64,000 nucleotides of DNA from Sodalis sp. dw_96 (GCF_018449575.1 NZ_JAAVUT010000019.1:1-64000); one strand, 5' to 3'; positions 8,195-18,219 are shown, numbered from the stretch's first letter. The notes: generated by a model from the letters alone, not told the origin. Made by a program: numbers and translations.

Positions 8195-9478
8195 ATGCCC
8201 CATAGCCTTTATGAAACCTCCGGCGCCCTGAACGCGAAGAATCTCCGTTCCCTGGCGCAATACTTCGGCGGCCCGGTCTGGGTTTATGAAGCGGAAATCA
8301 TCATCGATCGTATTCGCCAGCTGAAAAAATTCGATGTTATCCGTTTTGCCCAAAAAGCCTGTTCCAATACGCATATTTTGCGCCTGATGCGAGAGCACGG
8401 AGTAAAGGTGGATTCAGTTTCCCTGGGGGAGATCGAACGCGCCTTGGTGGCGGGCTTTAAGCCGGGTCGTTCGCCAAGCGATATCGTTTTCACCGCCGAT
8501 GTGTTCGACCAGCCGACCCTGCTGCGGGTGGCGGAACTGGGCATACCGGTGAACGCCGGTTCGGTGGATATGCTGACGCAGCTGGGCGAGCATTCGCCGG
8601 GGCACGGGGTCTGGCTGCGGATCAACCCTGGTTTCGGCCACGGCCATAGCCAGAAAACCAATACCGGCGGAGAAAACAGTAAACACGGCATTTGGCATGG
8701 GGATTTGCCGCGGGCTTTCGCCGAAATTCAGCGCTATGGGTTGAAACTGATTGGTTTCCATATGCATATCGGTTCCGGGGTGGATTACGATCATTTGCGG
8801 CAGGTGTGCGAGGCCATGGTGCAAACGGTCATCGCCTCCGGCCAGGATTTACATGCCATCTCCGCCGGCGGGGGATTATCCATACCCTACCGGCTTGACG
8901 AAGAGGCCATCAACACCTCGCACTATTTCGACCTATGGGATGCGGCGCGCCAGAAAATCAGCCGCCACCTGGGGCATCCGGTTACGCTGGAAATTGAACC
9001 GGGGCGTTTTTTGGTGGCGGAATCCGGGGTGCTGGTGGCTCAGGTGCGGGCGGTAAAAGAGATGGGCAGCCGCCATTTCGTGCTGGCGGATGCCGGTTTT
9101 AATGACCTGATGCGCCCGGCCATGTACGGCAGCTATCACCATATTTCAGTCATTCCCGCCGACGGACGTCCGCCCCGGGAGCAGGGAGACCGTGCCACGG
9201 TGGTGGCCGGCCCGTTATGCGAATCCGGCGATGTCTTCACGCAGTTGGCGGGGGGCGGCGTTGAACCGCGCTTATTGCCCGAGGCGCGGGTGGGGGATTA
9301 TCTGGTGTTTCATGATACCGGCGCTTACGGCGCGTCCATGTCGTCAAACTATAACAGCCGGCCGTTATTGCCGGAGGTGTTATATGAGCAAGGACATGCG
9401 CGCCTCATTCGCCGCCGCCAAACCCTGGATGAACTGTTGGCGCTCGAACGGGTCTCGGAGGAACTGCCCCCGGCGTAA
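8195..9478 (+). CDS. lysA: Diaminopimelate decarboxylase
   Basis: Last step of lysine synthesis: decarboxylates meso-diaminopimelate to L-lysine, using pyridoxal phosphate, in the cytosol. The PLP lysine is in FAQKACSN (K54). Other family motifs are HMHIGSGVD, the ISAGGGLSIPY glycine loop, EIEPGRFLVAESG, and CESGDVF with the dimer-active-site cysteine. Length 427 matches the short enterobacterial LysA (E. coli 420). Start has a GAAGAGGAAG ribosome site. The gene is divergent from lysR and convergent with galR. Confidence 0.97.
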   Translation: MPHSLYETSGALNAKNLRSLAQYFGGPVWVYEAEIIIDRIRQLKKFDVIRFAQKACSNTHILRLMREHGVKVDSVSLGEIERALVAGFKPGRSPSDIVFTADVFDQPTLLRVAELGIPVNAGSVDMLTQLGEHSPGHGVWLRINPGFGHGHSQKTNTGGENSKHGIWHGDLPRAFAEIQRYGLKLIGFHMHIGSGVDYDHLRQVCEAMVQTVIASGQDLHAISAGGGLSIPYRLDEEAINTSHYFDLWDAARQKISRHLGHPVTLEIEPGRFLVAESGVLVAQVRAVKEMGSRHFVLADAGFNDLMRPAMYGSYHHISVIPADGRPPREQGDRATVVAGPLCESGDVFTQLAGGGVEPRLLPEARVGDYLVFHDTGAYGASMSSNYNSRPLLPEVLYEQGHARLIRRRQTLDELLALERVSEELPPA

Positions 9479-9501
9479 CCGCTATCCACGATGACTTTAG
9501 T

Positions 9502-10515
9502 TCAGGGTGCGTCCAACGGCGGCGGCGCCACCGAATGGCGTCTGACAAGGGTTGGGCTGAAGGTATTGGTCACCTCCGGCAACGGATCGCCGTTAGCCAG
9601 CGCCAGAGCCAGCTGTGCCGCCTGAGTAGCCATCGCCACCACCGGATAGCGGATGGTGGTTAAACGGGGGCGCAGGTAACGGGAAATCAGGACATCGTCA
9701 AAACCCACCAGCGAAATTTGTTCCGGCACGTCGATACCGTTGTCGCTTAACACCGCCAGCGCGCCGGCAGCCATGGAATCGTTATAACAGGCGATGGCGG
9801 TAAAATTCCGGCCGCGGCCCAATAAATCGGTGATGGCCTGCTCGCCCCCCACTTCATCGGGCTCGCCATAGGCAATGAGCTTCTCGTCAATGTCGATATG
9901 GTGATCCGTCAAGGCGTCCAGATAACCCTGCAAGCGATCGGTGCTGTCGGAGATCGGATGACTCGAACAGATAAAAGCGATGCGCCGGTGGCCCTGCTGA
10001 ATCAAATGCCGGGTTGCCAGCCAGGCGCCATATCTGTCGTCCAGCGCCACGCAACGATTAACATAATCGGGTAAAATGCGGTTAATCAGAACCATGCCGG
10101 GGATATGCGCCATCAAGGCGCTTAATTCCGCCTCCGGAATCATCTGGGCGTGCACCACCAGCGCGGCGCAACGATGCCGTATCAACTGCTCGATGGCCTG
10201 ACGTTCTTTGTCAATGATATGGTAGCCGTTGCCGATCAATAAAAAATTGCCGGTACGGTATGCAACCTGCTCCACCGCCTTGACCATCGCGCCAAAAAAC
10301 GGATCCGAGACATCCGCCACAATCAACCCCAGGGTTTCCGTTGACTGCTGCGCCAATGCGCGAGCATTGGCATTCGGATGGTATTGCAGCTCTTCCATGG
10401 CGCCGAGCACCGCCTGACGCGAACTGTCACTGGCTTTTGGCGAATTATTGATAACCCGCGAAACGGTGGCGACGGATACGCCCGCCAGTTTCGCTACGTC
10501 CTTTATGGTGGCCAT
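9502..10515 (-). CDS. galR: Galactose operon repressor GalR
   Basis: LacI-family repressor of galactose uptake and use genes, released by D-galactose. The N-terminal helix-turn-helix MATIKDVAKLAGVSVATVSR is followed by the hinge and a periplasmic-binding-protein-like effector domain, with VSDPFFGAMVKAVEQVAYRTGNF and LINRILPDYVNRC as in E. coli GalR. The 337-residue length is close to the 343 of E. coli. It is convergent with lysA, as in E. coli. A GalR-type operator lies 24 bases before the start, pointing to autoregulation. Confidence 0.96.
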   Translation of the reverse strand: MATIKDVAKLAGVSVATVSRVINNSPKASDSSRQAVLGAMEELQYHPNANARALAQQSTETLGLIVADVSDPFFGAMVKAVEQVAYRTGNFLLIGNGYHIIDKERQAIEQLIRHRCAALVVHAQMIPEAELSALMAHIPGMVLINRILPDYVNRCVALDDRYGAWLATRHLIQQGHRRIAFICSSHPISDSTDRLQGYLDALTDHHIDIDEKLIAYGEPDEVGGEQAITDLLGRGRNFTAIACYNDSMAAGALAVLSDNGIDVPEQISLVGFDDVLISRYLRPRLTTIRYPVVAMATQAAQLALALANGDPLPEVTNTFSPTLVRRHSVAPPPLDAP

Positions 10516-10538
10516 ATCGCTTTACAGGCTCTCAAAGA

Positions 10539-10550
10539 GTAATCGTTTAC
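10539..10550. promoter_or_regulatory. GalR-type operator upstream of galR
   Basis: GTAATCGTTTAC is a near-perfect palindrome of the GalR/LacI family form (GTAAnCGnTTAC) placed 24 bases before the galR start codon. Position suggests negative autoregulation. Assigned by sequence form only. Confidence 0.6.
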
Positions 10551-10828
10551 ATTTCTAAGTTTTACGGAAAAGCCTCGCCGATGCAAGGCGTTAGCGCACA
10601 GGTTGAGCAAACAATCCATAAATAGGATTATCGGCAGATAGGGAAAGTCGGGGTTTACCTTTTTCTCCGTCGGTACATCACGTCCCAGTCCGCGGCTCAT
10701 CGCCGCCGCGGTTAAAAATCGGTGGTGGATATAATCCTGGGGTAAATTTTACAGTTGGTTTCATTTCGAGCAGTAATCTTTCGATTGAACGGTAGTTTAT
10801 TCATTTCACCCCCTTTAGAGTAGGTATT

Positions 10829-10920
10829 CCCAGAGGTATTGATTGGTGAGAAATCAGCATACTCTGTATGTTGAGACCATTTCAGTTGCACCAACCTACG
10901 CGGATGCGTAGGTTTTTTTT
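10829..10920 (+). ncRNA. omrA: OmrA/OmrB-type small RNA
   Basis: The 5' end CCCAGAGGTATTGATTGGTG is the conserved seed region of OmrA/OmrB, which base-pair with mRNAs of outer-membrane proteins such as OmpT, CirA and FecA, and of CsgD. The 3' end is an intrinsic terminator, AACCTACGCGGATGCGTAGG followed by eight T, with the ACC...GGT hairpin of OmrA. In E. coli the gene pair lies between aas and galR, and the single copy here has the same position and orientation. A possible -10 (TAGAGT) is at 10816-10821. OmpR-dependent expression is expected from the family. The middle third differs from both E. coli RNAs, so the choice of symbol A over B rests mainly on the 5' end. Confidence 0.9.
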
Positions 10921-11088
10921 GCCTGTCGTTTAGCCTGCGAATTCCCATCCGGCCCCGCGTGTTTGTGGTATAGATCGCGTCTTTCACCGGCATTTACCCG
11001 TGTTGGTTGCGAAAGCTCCCCGTTATCAGGCAAGTTATCTATCGGCGTAACCCTTTTAACCAACGCGGAATAATTAGGATAGTGTTTT

Positions 11089-11378
11089 TATACCCGTCAT
11101 ACTTCAAGTTGCAGGCGCGTTGGCAATACTCGGCTCATCCCTGGGCCTCGCCCCCGCGGGGCCGCTGCAAGCAGCGTTCAAATCTGCTACCGGCGGATTT
11201 GTCCTCGCTCACCCCAGTCACTTGCCTATTCTTAATCGAATAAGTAAAGCTCCTGGGGATAGATGAACCTCATCCCTGAGGTTCACCCTGCGGGCCATCG
11301 CAAGCGCTGTTCAAATCTGTTCCAAACAGATTTGTCACTGCGTTGCCGCCTTCCTGCAACTCGAATTATTAGGGTATA
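11089..11378. repeat. TATACCC palindromic repeat, composite copy
   Basis: Begins TATACCCGTCATACTTCAAG and ends CTGCAACTCGAATTATTAGG then GTATA. It contains two similar internal halves (each with GCAAGC-GCTGTTCAAATCTG and a hairpin at AATCTGTTCCAAACAGATT or its counterpart), so it seems to be a tandem or nested pair of elements about 290 bases long. It fills the gap between the OmrA gene and the acetyltransferase gene. Confidence 0.65.
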
Positions 11379-11458
11379 TATTCCTAATGGATGTCGTACC
11401 GCAGCACCAAGATAATGGATTTAACGCTAAATTCCTGCTTTCCAAGGAGATCCAACCG

Positions 11459-12175
11459 ATGCCAACCGTGAATCAATATGATCAGCCTCTGGGGGACGCC
11501 TTACCTGACTGGCAACCCAGGGAACGCCCTGAAAAACGGATACTGACGGGCGGCTTTTGTCGCCTGGAGCCGCTGTCCCTTAAGCACAGCGCCGCGCTTT
11601 TTACCGCCTGGCACAGTATCAACGATGAACGGGACTGGACCTATTTTTCGATTGGGCGCCCGGCGACATCGGCGGCGTGCGATACCCTGGTAGCCGGCAA
11701 TGCGGACTCCGGCGACCCGATGCATTATGCGGTAATCGATTTGATTACCGGCCTGGCGGTGGGCACCGTGGCATTGATGCGCATCGATCCGGCCAACGGG
11801 GTACTGGAGATTGGCTGGGTCAACTGGTCGCCGTTGATGAAACGTTCGGTATGCGGTACCGAAGCTTTGTTCCTGCTGCTGAATCATACCTTCGATACCC
11901 TGGGCTATCGACGCTGCGAATGGAAATGCCACAGCCTGAACCAGGCCTCCGTGCTGGCGGCCAAACGGATGGGCTTCCAGTACGAAGGAACCTTCCGCCA
12001 GGCAGTGGTCAATAAAGGCCATAATCGCGATACCTGCTGGTATTCCATTATTGATAAAGAGTGGCCGCCAATCAGCCGGGCGCTGCAAGGTTGGCTGCAG
12101 GGGGATAATTTCACCGCCGTGGGCGGGCAAAAAAGGCGGTTGAGGGAATTTATGGCGGCCAGGGGGGGCTTGTAA
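11459..12175 (+). CDS. GNAT family N-acetyltransferase, RimJ/RimL-like
   Basis: Predicted acetyl-CoA dependent N-acetyltransferase of the Acetyltransf_3 type, 238 residues, cytosolic. The core fold is visible as GGFCRLEPLSLKHSAALF near the start, then YAVIDLITGLAVGTVALMRID, EIGWVNWSP, and GYRRCEWKCHSLNQASVLAAKRMGFQYEGTFRQ, the last carrying the family's asparagine-alanine-rich helix and GF-EG turn. The ATG at 11459 has AAGGAGA upstream; the frame opens 24 codons earlier inside repeat DNA. It is not part of the aas locus in E. coli. The substrate, whether a ribosomal protein, an amino acid or a small amine, cannot be told. Confidence 0.8.
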   Translation: MPTVNQYDQPLGDALPDWQPRERPEKRILTGGFCRLEPLSLKHSAALFTAWHSINDERDWTYFSIGRPATSAACDTLVAGNADSGDPMHYAVIDLITGLAVGTVALMRIDPANGVLEIGWVNWSPLMKRSVCGTEALFLLLNHTFDTLGYRRCEWKCHSLNQASVLAAKRMGFQYEGTFRQAVVNKGHNRDTCWYSIIDKEWPPISRALQGWLQGDNFTAVGGQKRRLREFMAARGGL

Positions 12176-12208
12176 CCTTCGGCGGAATTTTTGCATTGTG
12201 GCGGCGGG

Positions 12209-12243
12209 GGCCCCTCGGTTTTAAACCCTAACCGGGGGCCGAA
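12209..12243. repeat. Inverted repeat upstream of aas
   Basis: GGCCCC-TCGGTT and AACCG-GGGGCC arms around a short AT-rich loop, between the acetyltransferase gene and aas. It lacks a T-run. It might be a weak terminator of the upstream gene or an mRNA leader structure of aas. Confidence 0.35.
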
Positions 12244-12350
12244 AGGAGCAAGCGGTTGCTTAAAGATTCCCTTAACCTGCTAATATAACAGGGAGAAGCC
12301 GGTATGGAGCTCTTGTGCCGGCCACAATAATGCAACGATAAGGAGATGGC

Positions 12351-14507
12351 ATGCTTTTTTACCTGCTGCGACACTTTTTCCGACTGCTTTACCGGGTGGA
12401 GGTCATCGGCGATACGCAGGTGCTGGGACAGCCCGGGGTGATGATCACCCCCAACCATGTTTCCTTTCTCGATGGCATGCTGCTGGCCCTTTTTTTGCCG
12501 GTGAAACCGGTATTCGCCATTTATGCCGATATCACCGATGCCTGGTTTATGCCGGTGGTCAGGCGTTATGTGGATATATTGCCGCTGGATCCCACCAAAC
12601 CGGTAAGCATTAAAAAACTCATTAAATATGTCGGCCACGGCCGGCCGGTGGTGGTATTTCCGGAAGGCCGGATTTCGGTTACCGGTTCATTGATGAAAAT
12701 CTACGACGGCGCCGCTTTTGTCGCCTCTCGCTCCGGCGCCACCGTTGTGCCCGTCTGGCTGGACGGGCCGGAATTGACGCCCTTTAGCCGCATGGGCGGT
12801 ATTATCAAGCGTCACTGGTTTCCCAAGATCATCATCCATGTGCTGCCCCCCACCAAGCTGCCCATGCCCGATGCCCTCCGGGCGCGGGACCGCCGCCGCA
12901 TCGCCGGTGAAAACCTGCATCGGATCATGATGGAGGCGCGGATGGCGTGCCGTCCGCATCCCACGCTGTACCGGGCGCTGCTGGCGGCGGCATGGCGCTA
13001 TGGCTCGGACAAACCCTGCATCGAGGACATTGCCTTCAAAGCGGACAGCTATCGCGGATTATTAAAAAAAATCTTCGGCGTCAGCCGCATACTCGAGCGT
13101 TTCAGCGCGCCGGGGGAGTCCCTGGGGCTGCTGTTGCCCAATGCCACCATTACCGCGGCGGTTATCCTCGGCGCGAGCCTGCGCGGACGGGTCCCGGCCA
13201 TGCTTAACTACACCTCCGGCGCCAGCGGCCTGAACAACGCCGTCAAAGCCGCCGAATTAAAAACCATCGTCACTTCACGGCAGTTTCTGGACAAAGCAAA
13301 ATTGACCTCCTTGCCCGGACAGGTGACCGGCGTGCGCTGGGTCTATCTGGAGGACCTGAAAGACAGCCTCGGCCTGGGGGATAAGTTCTGGATCCTCCTT
13401 CATTTACTGGTGCCTTATCATGCCGAAGTGCCGCGACAGGCCCATGACAATGCGCTGATTCTGTTTACCTCAGGTTCCGAAGGCACGCCGAAGGGGGTGG
13501 TGCATTCCCATGACAGTATCCTGGCGAATATAGAGCAAATCCGCTCGGTGGCGGATTTTACGCCGCGGGATAAATTTTTGTCGGCGCTGCCGCTTTTTCA
13601 TGCGTTCGGCCTGACGGTGGGGCTGTTTACTCCTTTGTTGACCGGCGCCAGGGTATTGCTTTACCCCAGCCCGCTGCATTACCGGGTAATACCGGAACTG
13701 GTGTATGACCAAAATTGTACCGTACTGTTCGGCACTTCAACGTTTTTGGCCCAATACGGCCGCCTGGCCCACCCTTATGATTTCGCCCGGGTGCGTTATA
13801 TCGTCGCCGGGGCGGAAAAGCTGGCGGAAACCACCCGGCAGCTGTGGCTGGAAAAATTCGGCATCCGTATTCTGGAAGGCTATGGCGTAACGGAATGCGC
13901 GCCGGTGGTGGCTATCAATGTTCCGCTGGCGGCCAAATCACATACCGTCGGGCAAATCCTGCCGGGTATGGAGGCGCGCATCATCCCGGTGCCGGGTATT
14001 GAACAGGGCGGGCAGTTGCAATTGCGCGGGCCGAATATCATGAACGGCTATCTGCGGGTGGAGCATCCCGGGATGCTGGAACCGCCGGCCGCTGAAAACG
14101 CGGGAGGCCTACGGGAAGAGGGATGGTATGACACCGGTGATATCGTCACCATCGACAGTCAGGGGTTCTGCGCCATTCAGGGCCGGATCAAGCGCTTTGC
14201 CAAACTGGCGGGGGAAATGGTGTCCCTGGAGAGTGTCGAACAGCTGGCGACCCGCGTTTCGCCGGAGGCTCGCCATGGCGCGGCGGCAAAAACCGATCGT
14301 TTGAAAGGAGAATCACTGGTGTTGTTTACCACCGATACGACGTTAACCCGCGATTTGCTGTTACAGCAGGCGCGTAAAGAGGGCATCGCTGAAATCGCTG
14401 TGCCGCGGGATATCCGCCATATAAAGGAAATACCGTTGCTCGGCAGCGGTAAGCCCGATTTTGCCGCGCTGAAAAAAATGGCGGAAACGCCGGAGACCCA
14501 GGCATGA
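12351..14507 (+). CDS. aas: Bifunctional 2-acylglycerophosphoethanolamine acyltransferase / acyl-ACP synthetase
   Basis: Inner-membrane enzyme that re-acylates lysophosphatidylethanolamine, using fatty acids first activated onto acyl carrier protein. The N-terminal acyltransferase domain has the HX4D motif NHVSFLD (H36, D41) and VVFPEGRIS. The C-terminal AMP-binding domain has the ATP loop [23 protein letters not shown], and the GWYDTGDIV signature. The 718 residues match E. coli Aas (719). A ribosome site AAGGAG precedes the ATG. The last codons overlap lplT by four bases, so the two are translated together as a lysophospholipid salvage unit. Confidence 0.97.
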   Translation: MLFYLLRHFFRLLYRVEVIGDTQVLGQPGVMITPNHVSFLDGMLLALFLPVKPVFAIYADITDAWFMPVVRRYVDILPLDPTKPVSIKKLIKYVGHGRPVVVFPEGRISVTGSLMKIYDGAAFVASRSGATVVPVWLDGPELTPFSRMGGIIKRHWFPKIIIHVLPPTKLPMPDALRARDRRRIAGENLHRIMMEARMACRPHPTLYRALLAAAWRYGSDKPCIEDIAFKADSYRGLLKKIFGVSRILERFSAPGESLGLLLPNATITAAVILGASLRGRVPAMLNYTSGASGLNNAVKAAELKTIVTSRQFLDKAKLTSLPGQVTGVRWVYLEDLKDSLGLGDKFWILLHLLVPYHAEVPRQAHDNALILFTSGSEGTPKGVVHSHDSILANIEQIRSVADFTPRDKFLSALPLFHAFGLTVGLFTPLLTGARVLLYPSPLHYRVIPELVYDQNCTVLFGTSTFLAQYGRLAHPYDFARVRYIVAGAEKLAETTRQLWLEKFGIRILEGYGVTECAPVVAINVPLAAKSHTVGQILPGMEARIIPVPGIEQGGQLQLRGPNIMNGYLRVEHPGMLEPPAAENAGGLREEGWYDTGDIVTIDSQGFCAIQGRIKRFAKLAGEMVSLESVEQLATRVSPEARHGAAAKTDRLKGESLVLFTTDTTLTRDLLLQQARKEGIAEIAVPRDIRHIKEIPLLGSGKPDFAALKKMAETPETQA

Positions 14508-15727
14508 GCCAACCGGTGGTATTATCCGATCGCCTGCTGTCACGGCCCATGATCGCGGTGATCTGCGCGCAGTTTTTTTCCGCTTTCGGCGACAATGCCT
14601 TGCTGTTCGCCACCCTGGCGCTTATCAAGCAGCAACATTATCCCACCTGGAGTCAACCGGTATTACAAATGCTGTTTGTCGCCGCCTATATCGTATTGGC
14701 GCCCTTTGTCGGCAAATTTGCCGACAATTTCCCCAAGGGACGGGTTTTGATGGCGGCCAACGCGTTGAAACTGGCCGGAGCGCTATTGATTTGTTTCGGA
14801 TTGAACCCGTTCTTAGGCTATTGCCTGGTGGGCGTGGGAGCGGCCGCCTACTCACCCGCCAAGTATGGCATCCTGGGCGAGCTTACCCAAGGCGGGCTGC
14901 TGGTGAAGGCCAATGGTTTAATCGAGGCGTCCACCATTGCCGCCATCCTCACCGGGTCGGTGGCCGGCGGGCTGCTGGCGGACTGGCATGTGCTCGCCGC
15001 ACTGTCCATTTGCGCTCTGACCTATGGCGTGGCGGTGGCGGCTAATCTCTTTATTCCACGGCTGGCCCCGGCGCGCTCCGGCGGTTCCTGGCATCCCGCC
15101 CGGATGCTGGGCAGCTTCACCGCCGCCTGCCAAAGCCTCTGGCGGGATGGTGAAACCCGTTTCTCCATCATCGGCACCAGCCTGTTCTGGGGGGCGGGTG
15201 TTACACTGCGCTTTTTACTGGTCCTGTGGGTGCCGGTGGCGCTGGGCATCAACGATAACGCCACTCCCACCATGCTCAATGCCATGGTGGCGGTGGGGAT
15301 AGTCTTCGGCGCGGCGGCGGCGGCGAAATTCATCAGCCTGGAAACGGTGCGGCGCTGCATGCCGGCGGGTATCATCATGGGCGGCGTGGTGGTGGCGCTC
15401 AGTTTGCAACATCACTTGCTGCCCTCCTACCTGCTGCTGGTTTTTATCGGTATCCTGGGCGGGTTTTTTATCGTACCCCTCAATGCACTGTTGCAGCATC
15501 GCGGCAAACTGAGCGTAGGGGCGGGCAACGCCATCGCGGTGCAGAATTTCGGCGAGAATACCGCCATGTTGCTCATGCTCGGGCTTTATTCGCTGGTGGT
15601 GAAACTGAATGTCCCGGCGGTCATCGTCGGTATCGGCTTCGGCCTGCTGTTTTCGGCGTCGATAGCTTTGCTGTGGTTCGGGACACGTACGGGTAAAACT
15701 GCCCGTGCCGGCGACCCCCGGGAATGA
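14504..15727 (+). CDS. lplT: Lysophospholipid transporter LplT
   Basis: MFS-type inner-membrane flippase that brings lysophospholipids from the outer to the inner leaflet so that Aas can re-acylate them. The 407-residue protein has about 12 hydrophobic segments. Family-like stretches are [18 protein letters not shown] near the N-terminus, [15 protein letters not shown] in the first loop, and the central [15 protein letters not shown]. It overlaps the stop of aas by four bases (ATGA). Same pair and order as in E. coli. It converges on tas with only about 20 bases between. Confidence 0.96.
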   Translation: MSQPVVLSDRLLSRPMIAVICAQFFSAFGDNALLFATLALIKQQHYPTWSQPVLQMLFVAAYIVLAPFVGKFADNFPKGRVLMAANALKLAGALLICFGLNPFLGYCLVGVGAAAYSPAKYGILGELTQGGLLVKANGLIEASTIAAILTGSVAGGLLADWHVLAALSICALTYGVAVAANLFIPRLAPARSGGSWHPARMLGSFTAACQSLWRDGETRFSIIGTSLFWGAGVTLRFLLVLWVPVALGINDNATPTMLNAMVAVGIVFGAAAAAKFISLETVRRCMPAGIIMGGVVVALSLQHHLLPSYLLLVFIGILGGFFIVPLNALLQHRGKLSVGAGNAIAVQNFGENTAMLLMLGLYSLVVKLNVPAVIVGIGFGLLFSASIALLWFGTRTGKTARAGDPRE

Positions 15728-15746
15728 GAGCCACCGGGCTGCGGGT

Positions 15747-16787
15747 TTACGGCGCGGGAATGGTGAAGCGTTGATGAATTTCTTCCAATGCGCTGATGAT
15801 TTCATCGTCCAGCGTCAGCGTCAGGCTGGCAAGATTGCTTTTTAGCTGATCCAGGGTCGAGGCCCCGAGAAGGGTTGATGCCACAAAGGGCTGCCGGCGC
15901 ACGAACGCCAGGGCCATTTGCGCCGGGTCCAGGCCAAAACGTCCCGCCAAAGCGACGTATTCGGCGATTGCCCGCTGGGTATGCGGCGAACTATAACGGG
16001 TGAAACGGCTGAACAGGGTATTGCGCGCGCCGGCGGGCTTCGCGCCGTTAAGATATTTACCGGTCAGAGTGCCGAACGCCAGGCAGGAATAGGCCAGCAG
16101 CTCCAGCCCCTCAAACTGGCTGATTTCCGCCATGCCCACTTCAAAACTGCGATTGAGCAGGCTGTAGGGATTTTGCACCGTAACGATGCGCGGGAGATCG
16201 TGTTTTTCCGCCAACTGCAGATAACGCATGGCCCCCCAAGGGGTCTCGTTGGAAATGCCGAGATAGCGGATCTTTCCGGCCCGCACCTGCTCATTCAACG
16301 CTTCCAGTGTTTCCAGGATGGTCACCGCCAGCTTTTCATCGGTGTACTGGTAATTCAGTTTACCGAAACAATTGGTGGCCCGCTGCGGCCAATGCACCTG
16401 ATAAAGATCGACATAATCGGTTCGCAGCCGCTTCAGGCTGTCATCCAGCGCAATGCGGATATTTTTGCGATCGAGAATTTGCTGTGGCCGGATACCGGCG
16501 TCGTTGCCACGGGACGGGCCGGTGACCTTGGTGGCCAGGATGATTTTTTCCCGTTGGCCGTGTCTGTGCAGCCAATTGCCGATATAGGTCTCCGTCAGGC
16601 CCTGGGTTTCAGGCCGGGGTGGAACCGGATACATTTCAGCCGTGTCGATCAGGTTGACACCCGCGGCGACGGCATGATCCAGTTGCTCATGGGCCTGGGC
16701 CTCCGTGTTCTGTTCACCAAAGGTCATGGTGCCCAAGCCCAGAACGCTGACTTCAAGAGAACTGTGGGGGATACGGTGATAATACAT
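15747..16787 (-). CDS. tas: Tas, NADP-dependent aldo-keto reductase
   Basis: Aldo-keto reductase of the Tas subgroup, 346 residues, TIM barrel, cytosolic. The AKR motifs are VSVLGLGTMTFGEQN, VNLIDTAEMYPVPP containing the catalytic aspartate and tyrosine, ILATKVTG with the catalytic lysine, YVDLYQVHWPQRATN with the catalytic histidine, and the NADP-binding region toward the C-terminus. E. coli Tas was found by its ability to rescue a tyrosine auxotroph, but its natural substrate is not settled. The neighbourhood tas-lplT-aas is as in E. coli. The start MYYHRIPHSSLEVS matches the E. coli N-terminus. Confidence 0.95.
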   Translation of the reverse strand: MYYHRIPHSSLEVSVLGLGTMTFGEQNTEAQAHEQLDHAVAAGVNLIDTAEMYPVPPRPETQGLTETYIGNWLHRHGQREKIILATKVTGPSRGNDAGIRPQQILDRKNIRIALDDSLKRLRTDYVDLYQVHWPQRATNCFGKLNYQYTDEKLAVTILETLEALNEQVRAGKIRYLGISNETPWGAMRYLQLAEKHDLPRIVTVQNPYSLLNRSFEVGMAEISQFEGLELLAYSCLAFGTLTGKYLNGAKPAGARNTLFSRFTRYSSPHTQRAIAEYVALAGRFGLDPAQMALAFVRRQPFVASTLLGASTLDQLKSNLASLTLTLDDEIISALEEIHQRFTIPAP

Positions 16788-16919
16788 TGAGGCTGGTTCC
16801 TTAGTGTCTGAAAAGAGCAGGCGTTAATCTTCCTCCGATTTAATCGACTATAACCAAGCCAGGCCGCGGGGAAAAGCAAAAACGGCCGGGCCGACGGGTA
16901 TAAATCGCCACGGGCGGTA

Positions 16920-17138
16920 TTAACGCTGGATCATTTGCGACACGTCATTACCGTTGATTTGCATTTCATTGCCTTGCTCATCGGTATAGCTGATCATCCC
17001 GGTGGTTTTATCTACTTCGGGTTTCCCCTTGGTCAGAATCATCCGACCGTCTTTGGTGGCCATAACATAATCACTGGCACACCCCGACAGAAAACCCGCC
17101 AGGAGAATCGCCGAACAAATCATGATGCTTTTTTTCAT
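16920..17138 (-). CDS. ygdR: YgdR, small DUF903 lipoprotein
   Basis: Seventy-two residue lipoprotein. It has a positively charged start MKKSIMICS, a short hydrophobic segment and the lipobox LSGC (cysteine about residue 20), followed by [19 protein letters not shown] and [15 protein letters not shown], the compact DUF903 beta fold. Length equals E. coli YgdR. The serine-aspartate pair after Cys-Ala could affect inner versus outer membrane retention. The frame opens earlier (17201), but the methionine before KKS is the natural start, with an ATTTCC-ATCC weak ribosome site. A paralogue, ygdI, lies at 45941. The function is unknown. Confidence 0.93.
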   Translation of the reverse strand: MKKSIMICSAILLAGFLSGCASDYVMATKDGRMILTKGKPEVDKTTGMISYTDEQGNEMQINGNDVSQMIQR

Positions 17139-17298
17139 TGTGATTTCCATCCATTGAGCGTTGGGATTGACCCTAAGTTTAGCAAAGCGCCGACACTCCA
17201 TCCGCTGCCAAGCCCATTTTCAGACTGGTTTTCAGACAGGGCGAAAGTCATCAAAACGGCCCCGTCCGCATCAAAACATCAGCATTCCTTGAACAGCG

Positions 17299-18039
17299 TC
17301 ATCCCTCAAGATCCGAACCGGAGCGATGGGCGGGGTTGGTTTTTTTGCTTCTGGCGAGATTGAGCGCTTCCACCGCCATTGAAAAAAACATCGCGAAATA
17401 AATGTATCCCTTGGGCACATGAACATCAACGCTTTCCAAAATCAGCGTAAAGCCAATCAGTATCAGAAACGACAGGGCCAGCATTTTCACGGAAGGATGC
17501 CGGGCGACAAACTCGCCGATGGGTCGGGCGGCATACAGCATCACCCCCACGGAGATCACCACCGCCAACATCATGATGAACAGATGATTGGACAAACCCA
17601 CCGCGGTTATCACCGAATCCAGGCTAAAAATGATGTCCAACAGCATAATTTGTACGATGGCGCCGAGAAAGGAGGTGACGCGGCTGTCTTGTTCCTCATC
17701 TCCGCCCTCCAGCGACTGGTGGATTTCCTTGCTGGATTTCCAAATCAGGAACACCCCGCCGAGCATTAAAATCACATCCCGGATGGAAATGGCGTTATCG
17801 AAAACGGTGAATAGGGGATGAGTTAAACGGATCACCCAGGAAATGGATGCCAGCAGGCACAGCCGCATTAACATTGCGCCAAACAGCCCCATGCCGCGCG
17901 CTTTGTTTTGCTGGGCGGCGGGAAGCTTGGCAACCACCAGAGAAAGGAAAATGATATTATCAATACCAAGGACGATTTCCAAGATAGTCAGGGTGCCCAG
18001 CGCCAACCACGCGTCGGGGTCCAGGATCCAATCAAACAT
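17299..18039 (-). CDS. ygdQ: YgdQ, TerC-family inner-membrane protein
   Basis: Integral membrane protein of the TerC/UPF0053 family, 246 residues with seven or so hydrophobic segments. The diagnostic acidic motifs are EIVLGIDNIIFLS in the first half and DIIFSLDSVITAVG in the second half, which in relatives take part in metal (manganese or calcium) handling. The C-terminal tail is short and charged (ARSKKTNPAHRSGSDLEG). Gene order mutH-ygdQ-ygdR is as in E. coli, except that a palindromic repeat copy sits between mutH and ygdQ. Exact transport role of YgdQ is not established. Confidence 0.93.
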   Translation of the reverse strand: MFDWILDPDAWLALGTLTILEIVLGIDNIIFLSLVVAKLPAAQQNKARGMGLFGAMLMRLCLLASISWVIRLTHPLFTVFDNAISIRDVILMLGGVFLIWKSSKEIHQSLEGGDEEQDSRVTSFLGAIVQIMLLDIIFSLDSVITAVGLSNHLFIMMLAVVISVGVMLYAARPIGEFVARHPSVKMLALSFLILIGFTLILESVDVHVPKGYIYFAMFFSMAVEALNLARSKKTNPAHRSGSDLEG

Positions 18040-18077
18040 ATAATGTTAACAACCTAAACGAATATTAAACAAATAGT

Positions 18078-18183
18078 ATATACCCAATAGATTTCAAGTT
18101 GCAGCGGCCCCGAAGAGGCGAGGCTCATGAATGAGCCGGGAAACCAAGCCAGCACGGCTGCAAGTTGGTAGATGATGGGTATA
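18078..18183. repeat. TATACCC palindromic repeat
   Basis: A 106-base element with TATACCCAATAGATTTCAAG and its inverted counterpart CTGCAAGTTGGTAGATGATG then GGTATA at the ends, and an internal hairpin GAGGCTCATGAATGAGCC. It sits in the gap between ygdQ and mutH and would fold into a strong hairpin if transcribed from mutH. Confidence 0.75.
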
Positions 18184-18219
18184 AACAACACTGAATACCC
18201 ACGGGCAAGAGCCTGCTGT

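Noticed and set aside
10712-10993. 93-codon open frame on the minus strand
   Set aside because: It runs across the OmrA-type RNA and its terminator in the opposite direction.
15918-16790. 290-codon open frame on the plus strand
   Set aside because: Antisense to tas, which is clearly the real gene.
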